Assembly (NCBI GenBank): GCA_024860865.1
Contig: JACRDV010000116.1
Coordinates: 1 to 5,650 of the forward strand
Direction of reading: 5' to 3'
Length of the DNA: 5,650 nucleotides
Source of the DNA: JACRDV01 sp024860865 [NCBI: Methanobacteriota archaeon]
Lineage (GTDB): Archaea; JACRDV01
Shown here: piece after piece, positions 1-4,229 of the stretch
How the letters are laid out: every line of letters begins with the position of its first letter
How positions within the stretch are numbered: the stretch's first letter is position 1
Notes under the pieces: model-generated
Databases searched by the model: none
What the model saw: the letters and a program-made list of their open reading frames with translations, nothing else
Told to the model about the DNA's origin: nothing
Position numbers and translations under genes: made by a program

Positions 1-1
1 A

Positions 2-235
2 ATTACAAATATCCGAGGTAAGAAGAAGACTTTTATTGTAAGTAAATTTATTGAGTACGATAGGATTAGAGGCGTAGGAAAAATAGCTCATGTGAAGGAC
101 GGTAAAGAACCTTCTTTAACAAGGTTAGCAAAGAAACTGGGCATTAAAGAAAAAGAACTATTGCGAAAAGGAAGAAAGTTAGACCTTTATGACATTGCAA
201 TACTGAAGAGGGACTTTAAAGATGCTTTCGCCTAA
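2..235 (+). CDS. Unidentified basic protein, C-terminal 77 residues (cassette 1, 5' end outside window)
   Basis: An open frame runs from the window edge to a TAA at 233-235, with no internal stop, giving 77 residues rich in Lys and Arg. It includes stretches such as RIRGVGKIAHVKDG and LAKKLGIKEKELLRKGRKL, the latter resembling a short helical or helix-turn-helix-like segment. I do not recognise the family. The last sense codon and the stop (GCC TAA) lie inside the R'' box of the first attC, so the reading frame runs into the recombination site and ends in Phe-Ala. The truncated toxin of the next cassette ends in the same kind of way (Ile-Ala), so this protein too may have been shortened when attC became attached. 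Its start and total length cannot be seen. Confidence 0.6.
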   Translation: MTNIRGKKKTFIVSKFIEYDRIRGVGKIAHVKDGKEPSLTRLAKKLGIKEKELLRKGRKLDLYDIAILKRDFKDAFA

Positions 236-318
236 CACAGCATAAAAGGTTCGTGCCTTATGGCACTTACCCAAATTTTTGCTTTGCAAAAACTTCTTTT
301 ATGCTGGAGCCGTTAAAT
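230..318 (+). repeat. attC: attC recombination site A (complete, 89 bp)
   Basis: R'' is GCCTAAC at 230-236 and R' is GTTAAAT at 312-318, both fitting RYYYAAC and GTTRRRY. The inner stem is exact over 11 bp: CAGCATAAAAG at 238-248 pairs with CTTTTATGCTG at 296-306. Between the stems lie two perfect hairpins, GTGCC/GGCAC (253-257 and 262-266) and TTTTTGC/GCAAAAA (276-282 and 286-292), joined by a CCAAA linker. Unpaired bases (307-311) separate L' from R', as in the unpaired spacer of known attC sites. R'' and R' match only partly in their outer halves. That is expected when the R' outer half (TTAAAT) was brought in by a different cassette. The predicted crossover point is between G312 and T313. 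Confidence 0.88.
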
Positions 319-334
319 AGATAAACATAGAAAT

Positions 335-340
335 GGAGGT
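335..340 (+). promoter_or_regulatory. Ribosome-binding site that sets the antitoxin start
   Basis: GGAGGT at 335-340 lies 7 nt before ATG 348. It overlaps the earlier in-frame ATG at 333, so translation should begin at 348, not at 333. Confidence 0.8.
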
Positions 341-347
341 AAAAATT

Positions 348-560
348 ATGTACGAAAAAGATATCGAGGTGAAAGTGCGAGAACTTCCTGAAGATTTGAG
401 GGGGGCGGTTTTAGATTATATGGATTTCCTACTACAGAAGTATAAGAGCAAGAAGGTCGCGGCGAAGAAGTTTAGGTTTAACTGGGAGGGGGGCTTATCA
501 AATATCCGGAAGAAATTCACTTCCGTTGAGCTGCAACATAGAGCTTTGGAGTGGAGGTAA
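348..560 (+). CDS. DUF2281-like (VapB-type) antitoxin, 70 aa
   Basis: This small protein resembles the DUF2281 antitoxin group that pairs with PIN-domain toxins in archaea and some bacteria. An N-terminal segment with the pattern LPEDLRGAVLDYMDFL (residues 13-28) forms the likely helix. It is followed by a basic linker, a FRFNWEGGLS motif (42-51) and a C-terminal SVELQHRALEW helix (59-69) that typically contacts the toxin. An in-frame ATG 15 nt upstream (333) would add five residues, but it overlaps the ribosome-binding site, so 348 is preferred. The stop (558-560) shares its last base with the start of the toxin frame, a coupled toxin-antitoxin layout. It lies 29 bp after attC A and is transcribed away from it. 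Its partner is truncated, so the antitoxin may be an orphan or may counter toxins encoded elsewhere. The family call is by pattern recognition only. Confidence 0.75.
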   Translation: MYEKDIEVKVRELPEDLRGAVLDYMDFLLQKYKSKKVAAKKFRFNWEGGLSNIRKKFTSVELQHRALEWR

Positions 561-694
561 TGTTTTTAGTTGATACAAATGTATTTTTGGAAATCCTCTT
601 GAGGCAGGATAAGAAAGAAGATTGTAAACGTTTTCTGGACAATAATATCGGCAATCTCAACATAACAGATTTTTCTTTGCACTCCATCGCCTAA
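560..694 (+). pseudogene. Truncated VapC/PIN-domain toxin, 44 aa, cut off at attC B
   Basis: The frame opens at ATG 560, overlapping the antitoxin stop by one base. It begins MFLVDTNVFLEILL, the classic start of a VapC-like PIN ribonuclease with the first catalytic Asp at residue 5. It continues to NITDFSLHSI (34-43), where Asp37 matches the second acidic position of related PIN toxins. PIN toxins are usually about 125-145 residues; here the protein ends after 44 as Ile-Ala-stop, and the GCC TAA comes from the R'' box of attC B. The last two acidic residues of the active site are therefore missing and nuclease activity is unlikely. GGAGGT at 553-558 sits only one base from the ATG, which is tight but usual for overlapping pairs. 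The break coincides exactly with the recombination site, so it arose with cassette formation or rearrangement and not from a random nonsense mutation. This last point is inference. Confidence 0.75.
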
Positions 695-768
695 CAGCGG
701 ATAAAAGGGAAATCAAAGATTTCCCCAAATTGCCTTCGGCAACCTCTTTTATCCGCAAAACGTTAGGC
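689..768 (+). repeat. attC: attC recombination site B (complete, 80 bp)
   Basis: R'' GCCTAAC (689-695) and R' GTTAGGC (762-768) are perfect inverse complements, extended to 9 bp if the flanking TC/GA is included. The inner stem is an exact 11 bp: GCGGATAAAAG at 697-707 against CTTTTATCCGC at 746-756. One unpaired base on the left (A696) and AAAAC on the right (757-761) form the spacer between the R and L stems. Two hairpins fill the interior: GGGAAATC/GATTTCCC (707-714 and 718-725) and TTGCC/GGCAA (730-734 and 738-742), joined by a CAAA linker. This is the clearest attC in the window. The predicted crossover is between G762 and T763. Confidence 0.93.
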
Positions 769-780
769 GAAACGAAATTT

Positions 781-786
781 GGAGGG
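781..786 (+). promoter_or_regulatory. Ribosome-binding site of the nuclease cassette
   Basis: GGAGGG at 781-786 sits 6-7 nt before ATG 793 and only 18 nt after the attC crossover point, leaving little room for a promoter inside the cassette. Confidence 0.75.
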
Positions 787-792
787 TAGTAA

Positions 793-1452
793 ATGGGTGA
801 AATACTTGGATACGGAGAAGATGCCTTTACCCTGTGGGCAATAAAGAAACTTATTTCTGAAATTCTTAATAAATTGAAAGACCGCTCAAGCCCATCAGAT
901 TGTCTTATATTTTTTCGCCCAAGTTTCGGTCGAAGTGGAGGCAAAGAGAGTGAACAATTCGGGGAATTCGATTCAATTCTAGCTTCTCCAGAAAACATAT
1001 ATCTGATAGAAAGTAAGTGGGATAATTTTTCAGAAAATAAAGAGGATGAAATTGAACTTGAGCACGAACAAGTGTTACGGCATGAACTTTTTACATGGTA
1101 TCACAAAAATTGGATGTCCCAAGGATATCGAGATTGGAAAGAATTTAGAACTGTACTACAAAATGATTTTGAAAGGAATTTTCTGGATAGAAAGAAGGCG
1201 ATTGCCCCAGTGGGAAGCTTATTGGCCGAAAATCTGGAGTTTGTATTAAGGAAGTTAAAAGAGCACTTTAAAGAATTTTCTTGTGTTTACAAAGAGCCAA
1301 AAAATGTCCTATTCTATTTTTATAACAAAAATAGATCAAAAGAAATATGGAAAGTTAGATCTAAAGATGTAGATGTAAAAGATGTAAATTTCGAAGTAAT
1401 AAATATTGATTACAGTCAATATGTTTTGGGCAATTTCATTCACCTGGATTAA
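793..1452 (+). CDS. PD-(D/E)XK nuclease-like protein, 219 aa (cassette 3 cargo)
   Basis: The N-terminal 80 residues show the layout of the PD-(D/E)XK nuclease fold. A helix near the start carries Glu9 (GYGEDAFTLWAI). A strand follows with FGEFDSI (Asp60), and after it a strand with YLIESKW, in which Glu73 and Lys75 form the E-x-K part of the motif. A basic FFRPSFGRSGG segment (40-50) precedes Asp60. The remaining 140 residues are charged, mixed helix and strand, with no membrane segment or second domain I can name. The protein probably cuts or binds DNA and may act as a restriction- or defence-like enzyme, but the target is unknown and no methyltransferase or other partner lies beside it. The start at 793 is supported by the GGAGGG upstream. 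It is a single-gene integron cassette, ending 9 bp before the next attC. Fold assignment is from motif spacing and needs a profile search to confirm. Confidence 0.6.
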   Translation: MGEILGYGEDAFTLWAIKKLISEILNKLKDRSSPSDCLIFFRPSFGRSGGKESEQFGEFDSILASPENIYLIESKWDNFSENKEDEIELEHEQVLRHELFTWYHKNWMSQGYRDWKEFRTVLQNDFERNFLDRKKAIAPVGSLLAENLEFVLRKLKEHFKEFSCVYKEPKNVLFYFYNKNRSKEIWKVRSKDVDVKDVNFEVINIDYSQYVLGNFIHLD

Positions 1453-1461
1453 TTTCGCTTC

Positions 1462-1510
1462 GCCTAACAGAGCGTATCTGACTTCGTGCCTTCGGCACTA
1501 CGCTCAAATT
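1462..1510 (+). repeat. attC: attC recombination site C (left half only, R' box missing)
   Basis: R'' GCCTAAC is intact at 1462-1468. GAGCGTA (1470-1476) pairs with TACGCTC (1499-1505), and between them lies the same GTGCC-TTC-GGCAC hairpin (1486-1498) that is conserved in the other sites. The CAAATT linker (1505-1510) also aligns with those of attC A and B. Beyond it there is no second hairpin and no GTTRRRY box at the expected distance. Either the right half was deleted, or this is a short attC whose R' has decayed. In both cases it should be a poor substrate for an integrase, and it marks the end of the array. Confidence 0.65.
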
Positions 1511-1603
1511 CCCTAAGACAATGGGGTTCTAACAGGGTTCTAACCATGCTAGACTAGTAAACTTTAGAGGATTGAGCACACAGATTGGACAATTAGAAAA
1601 GAG
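1511..1603. other. Junction between cassette array and chromosome, no gene seen
   Basis: The stretch holds no convincing reading frame or RNA. Its one notable element is a tandem 11-bp unit, GGGTTCTAAC plus one base (1524-1534 and 1535-1545). The unit contains CTAAC, which resembles the end of an R'' box. The stretch is probably remnant DNA at the eroded right edge of the array. Confidence 0.4.
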
Positions 1604-1780
1604 ATGGGTAAAAACTTCGGTGAAATGCGAGATAGATATGGGATAATATCCGAAAAATTCACGGACGCTATCGAAACGTTTCAAAAAGAATCTATAAAAA
1701 CTAGAAAAGAAATGGTAAGGGCTGTTAACAATTTGTCAAAGTTGGTACAAGAATTCATAAGACGAGCTAGAAGCAAATGA
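1604..1780 (+). CDS. Small helical hypothetical protein, 58 aa
   Basis: An ATG at 1604 opens a 58-codon frame ending in TGA at 1778-1780. The frame stays open upstream to a TAG at 1565-1567 but has no ATG, GTG or TTG there. The product (MGKNFGEMRDRYG... to ...FIRRARSK) is strongly charged and almost free of helix breakers. Residues about 15-55 have a heptad-like hydrophobic spacing (I, F, A, I, F, then V, V, L, L, V, F, I), suggesting an amphipathic helix or short coiled coil. It has no recognised family, and the purine-rich AGAAAAGAG before the ATG is only a weak ribosome-binding site. Because the open frame extends upstream towards the array junction, it could be the 3' remnant of a longer gene that lost its beginning when the array was rearranged. 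Confidence 0.4.
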   Translation: MGKNFGEMRDRYGIISEKFTDAIETFQKESIKTRKEMVRAVNNLSKLVQEFIRRARSK

Positions 1781-1885
1781 GATGCATAGATAATGAATTA
1801 AAAACCTAATTCTTTGTTGCTTTTTCATTAAAATGGATTTTTGTAAAATATTATATTTTTAATTATTTTTTAAACCTAAAAATTC
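1781..1885 (+). promoter_or_regulatory. AT-rich intergenic region with poly-T stretch and likely TATA box of the deacetylase gene
   Basis: A T-rich run around 1810-1828 resembles an archaeal poly-T terminator for the preceding ORF. Further on, TTATATTT at about 1851-1858 is a plausible TATA box, roughly 40 nt before the TTG start at 1898. The exact elements are uncertain because the whole region is AT-rich. Confidence 0.4.
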
Positions 1886-1891
1886 GGTGAT
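1886..1891 (+). promoter_or_regulatory. Ribosome-binding site supporting a TTG start
   Basis: GGTGAT at 1886-1891 matches the 3' part of the archaeal consensus GGAGGTGAT and stands 6 nt before TTG 1898. It is the main argument for that non-ATG start. Confidence 0.7.
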
Positions 1892-1897
1892 AATTAG

Positions 1898-2965
1898 TTG
1901 AAACTCGGGATTGTTTATCACGAGAATTACCTTAAACATAATTTTGGTCCAAACCACCCTGCATCACCTGAACAATTAGCTCTCACCGTAAAAATTCTCC
2001 AAGAAAAACAAATTTGGAACGATCCGAGTGTAACAATTTTATCTCCAATTACTGCAACTGAAGAAGATTTAAAAAGCGTCCATGATCCTGCATTTATCTC
2101 GCTGATAAAGAAATATAGTGAAATCGGCGGTAGCTTAACTGCTGATACTCCAATTCCTGTTGGAAGTTTTGAATTTGCAAAATTAGCGGTGGGCGGAGCA
2201 GTAGTTGCTGGTGAGGCTATAGTAAAAGGCCAAGTTGACTCTTCTTATGCTCTCACACGGCCTGGAGGCCATCATGCTGGTATAACAAGCTCTTCAGGTT
2301 TTTGCTATTTTAATGAAGTAGCAGTGATGGTTGAGAACTTAAAGAAAAAATATCACCTTAAAAAAGCCATGATTGTTGACTACGATGTGCATCACGGCAA
2401 TGGGACTCAAGAGATTTTTTATGAAGATCCAAATGTCCTGTATATTTCAACCCATCAAGATCCAAAAACGCTCTACCCAGGAACTGGATTTATTTGGGAG
2501 GTAGGTTCTGGAGCTGGAGAAGGATTTACAGTAAATATTCCATTGCCACCGAGAACCGGACACCGAGCTTATTTGCATGCTTTTGATAATATCGTTGTTC
2601 CAGTTGCTCGCGAATTTAAGCCTGAGCTAATAATTGGATATGTTGGTGCAGATGCACATTTTTTAGATCCTTTAGCAAATCTTGATTTAAAGCTTGAAAC
2701 ATATACCCAAGTCGCAAAGCGAATCATATCTTTAGCAAACGAAATGGAGAGCAGGTTAGTTTTCTTTTTTGCCGGGGGTTATAATATCCAAGTAGTTCCC
2801 CAAGTTCATCTAACTACAATTGCGACTATTCTTAATAAATCAGTTGAACTAAATGAACCAAAAACTCCACCAAAGGAGTTCCCAAGTATTATTCGAAGAG
2901 TTGAAAAACTTACTTTGGAAATTCGCGAAAATTTGAAACCATATTGGAAATGTTTTAAGATCTAA
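1898..2965 (+). CDS. Histone deacetylase family (class II, AcuC/polyamine-deacetylase-like) amidohydrolase, 355 aa
   Basis: This is a zinc-dependent arginase/deacetylase-fold enzyme that removes acyl groups from acetyl-lysine- or acetylpolyamine-type amides in the cytoplasm. Signature elements appear in order: RPGGHHA with the His125-His126 charge-relay pair; GFCYFNEVAV (134-143); DYDVHHGNGT with zinc ligands Asp163 and His165; ADAHFLDPL with the third zinc ligand Asp252; and FAGGYN with the transition-state Tyr295. Length and domain cover match a single complete deacetylase domain. One variation is Ala292 where many family members have Glu (EGGY). The N-terminus GIVYHENYLKHNFGPNHP is the usual first strand and loop, and fits the TTG start. 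It stands alone, converging with the lipoprotein gene 28 bp downstream. Substrate cannot be told from sequence; archaeal protein (for example Alba-type) deacetylation and acetylpolyamine hydrolysis are both possible. Confidence 0.92.
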   Translation: MKLGIVYHENYLKHNFGPNHPASPEQLALTVKILQEKQIWNDPSVTILSPITATEEDLKSVHDPAFISLIKKYSEIGGSLTADTPIPVGSFEFAKLAVGGAVVAGEAIVKGQVDSSYALTRPGGHHAGITSSSGFCYFNEVAVMVENLKKKYHLKKAMIVDYDVHHGNGTQEIFYEDPNVLYISTHQDPKTLYPGTGFIWEVGSGAGEGFTVNIPLPPRTGHRAYLHAFDNIVVPVAREFKPELIIGYVGADAHFLDPLANLDLKLETYTQVAKRIISLANEMESRLVFFFAGGYNIQVVPQVHLTTIATILNKSVELNEPKTPPKEFPSIIRRVEKLTLEIRENLKPYWKCFKI

Positions 2966-2993
2966 TTCTAAATTGCCAAAATTCCTAAAAACT

Positions 2994-4040
2994 CTATGTT
3001 TGAAACCAATCGGAGTGACTTTCATCCATTAAATACTTATCACTAATAATTCGAACGAGTAATCTAGTATGCTTATTACTGGGAACATCAAGGTGTAATG
3101 TTATAGTAGCTTTTGACCCGGTATCTAGATTAAATGCATCACTTTCCTTTGGATTGTAAACATAATTTTCCCCAGCATCAAAAGCTGCATACACTTTAAC
3201 ATTATGCGCCGCTGCTGTCCCAACATTTTCAACAATGACAGTTAATTCCATGGTATCAATTAGAATGCTGCGCGTTCGAGTTCCAGTCCAAGTGTGAGTA
3301 AGCACAGCTTTTGGTAGAAGATGATATAATTTTACAGTAGAATCCTTATACTCATCTGGAATTTGCCCAATTTTCCAACCATCACCAGTAGTTTCTAAAT
3401 AAAAGTACTTTTTTCCATTTTCCGTATAATAGGCTCCATAGATGCCCTCTCCTCCCAGAATACCTACTGCCATGTGCTTAGGCAATTCAATCAACACAAC
3501 ATCATAATTCATCTTATTGAGGAGAGCTGCAGTTAGTATTGAAGTATCTTCGCAATCTCCTCCGTGGTCAACAAGAGTTTCTATAGGATACCTTGGATAT
3601 TCATCGAAACCAGTTGTTACAATATCTGGAGTATATTGGAGGCTCTGCACAAAAGCTATTACAAAATTAACCTTTTCGTATTCGTTATATCCTTTTTTTG
3701 CAGTAGCCTCATCAAACTGTTTTATGAGACTCTCTATGTATTGGTCATCAAAAGGATCAGTTATATAAATTGAATAATCTTTAGTAGGTAGCCTAGGTCT
3801 ATTTTTGTAGTATTCGTATAACGATCTAGGTATTTTTAGGTCCCATTTCCATTTTGCGCCGCCATAGCCCATTTCGTAATGCCTAGTTATAGTTTCAGCA
3901 GATTTTGGAGGCGGATAAATGGTAGCCGAATAATTTATGCTTGGTTCTGGCGTCTTAGTACTTATACATCCTGATATCAATATTACAAAAACAATCAGCG
4001 TTAATATTGTATTCTTCAATTTTTGCCTCGATAAATTCAC
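2994..4040 (-). CDS. Lipoprotein with transglutaminase-like domain and CARDB-like C-terminus, 348 aa
   Basis: The protein starts with a basic N-terminus, a hydrophobic segment (11-22) and a lipobox LISGC with Cys25. It is therefore expected to be lipid-anchored on the outer face of the membrane. A transglutaminase-like cysteine protease fold follows. YEKVNFVIAFVQSLQYTPD (121-139) is the helix preceding the active site. GGDCEDTS holds the likely nucleophile Cys163, KHMAVG the likely His189, and YLETTGDGW the acidic third residue (Glu216 or Asp220). From about residue 258 a beta-rich region with VENVGTAAAHNVKVYA (270-285) resembles CARDB/Ig-like domains that bind or space surface proteins. The start is GTG at 4040-4038; an in-frame TAA lies two codons upstream (4046-4044), so no longer N-terminus is possible. 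No good ribosome-binding site is seen. It is convergent with the deacetylase gene and divergent from EF-1A. It may act as a surface peptidase or crosslinking enzyme; the substrate is unknown. Confidence 0.85.
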   Translation of the reverse strand: MNLSRQKLKNTILTLIVFVILISGCISTKTPEPSINYSATIYPPPKSAETITRHYEMGYGGAKWKWDLKIPRSLYEYYKNRPRLPTKDYSIYITDPFDDQYIESLIKQFDEATAKKGYNEYEKVNFVIAFVQSLQYTPDIVTTGFDEYPRYPIETLVDHGGDCEDTSILTAALLNKMNYDVVLIELPKHMAVGILGGEGIYGAYYTENGKKYFYLETTGDGWKIGQIPDEYKDSTVKLYHLLPKAVLTHTWTGTRTRSILIDTMELTVIVENVGTAAAHNVKVYAAFDAGENYVYNPKESDAFNLDTGSKATITLHLDVPSNKHTRLLVRIISDKYLMDESHSDWFQT

Positions 4041-4229
4041 TTTTTAGGTGCTTCTCTATCTGGACTAGAATATTAGTTCAAAATAAATCCACAATTAATT
4101 AATGCCTATACCTCTCCTTTACCACCATTTAGGGGGCCATATCAGATATAATTTGACTTCAAATAATCCACATGAAATTTAATATAACCTTCCTCAATAA
4201 TTTAGTCAGAGATTATAAGGGGAAAACTT
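4041..4229. promoter_or_regulatory. Divergent intergenic region between lipoprotein and EF-1A genes
   Basis: The 189 bp must hold promoters for both directions. For EF-1A, TTTAATATAA at 4178-4187 is a fitting TATA box, about 43 nt before the ATG. AAGGGG at 4217-4222 is a weak ribosome-binding site 7 nt from it. For the lipoprotein gene, TTTATTTT on the minus strand (about 4087-4080) is a weaker TATA candidate some 40 nt upstream of GTG. No operator or riboswitch could be seen. Confidence 0.45.

Larger units (their letters stand above)
313..762 (+). mobile_element. Gene cassette 2 (antitoxin plus truncated toxin plus attC B), 450 bp
   Basis: The cassette is bounded by the predicted crossover points in the R' boxes of attC A (G312/T313) and attC B (G762/T763). 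It holds a short leader, a DUF2281-like antitoxin gene, a cut-down VapC/PIN toxin gene and attC B. The 5' end TTAAAT does not pair with its own R'' GCCTAAC. Either the cassette has drifted or its ends have different origins. Confidence 0.75.
1..1510 (+). mobile_element. Integron-type gene cassette array (CALIN, no integrase in window)
   Basis: Three successive attC-like sites in one orientation each follow a gene on the same strand, which is the gene-then-attC order of integron cassettes. Two sites are complete (230-318 and 689-768) and the last is truncated (1462-1510). All three start with GCCTAAC, which fits the RYYYAAC R'' box. The two complete ones end in GTTRRRY boxes and have 11-bp inner stems. 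Leader distances between recombination point and gene start are short. No tyrosine-recombinase (IntI) gene is visible, so this part is a cluster of attC sites lacking an integrase. The left edge lies outside the window and the right edge is placed where similarity between attC copies stops. The array is joined to archaeal chromosomal genes on its right. Confidence is high for the attC structure and lower for whether the system is still active. Confidence 0.85.
763..1510 (+). mobile_element. Gene cassette 3 (nuclease-like gene with eroded attC)
   Basis: The cassette begins at the crossover point in attC B (T763) and carries one gene (793-1452) followed by the incomplete attC C. The first 18 bases from G762 are an inverted match, with one mismatch, to bases 1451-1468 ahead of and including its own R'' box. 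This suggests that the two ends evolved together in one cassette. The right boundary is approximate because no R' box is present. Confidence 0.65.

Noticed and set aside
237-306. Long stem-loop read as a transcription terminator after cassette 1
   Set aside because: The interior does hold a T-run, but the stem is flanked by GCCTAAC and GTTRRRY boxes and the same design recurs at 689-768, so attC is the better explanation.
333-347. Upstream ATG at 333 as antitoxin start
   Set aside because: It overlaps the GGAGGT ribosome-binding site (335-340), which is ideally spaced for ATG 348.
657-998. Minus-strand 113-codon open frame
   Set aside because: It crosses attC B and the N-terminal motif region of the nuclease-like gene, has no ribosome-binding site and shows no recognisable motif. 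It is a shadow of the plus-strand gene.
762-1468. Inverted ends read as terminal repeats of an insertion sequence or MITE-like transposon
   Set aside because: The enclosed gene is not a transposase, no target-site duplication is seen, and the repeats coincide with attC R boxes.
230-1510. Recurring GCCTAAC-hairpin units read as a CRISPR array
   Set aside because: Units are hundreds of bases apart with genes between them and share palindromic boxes, not identical 25-40 bp repeats with uniform spacers.
3517-3773. Plus-strand open frames inside the lipoprotein gene
   Set aside because: They lie opposite the transglutaminase-like active-site region, whose minus-strand frame has clear motifs. They are chance frames.
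4211-4220. GATTATAAGG as the EF-1A TATA box
   Set aside because: It is only about 12-18 nt from the ATG, too close for a transcription start about 25 nt downstream of the TATA box. The element at 4178-4187 fits better.
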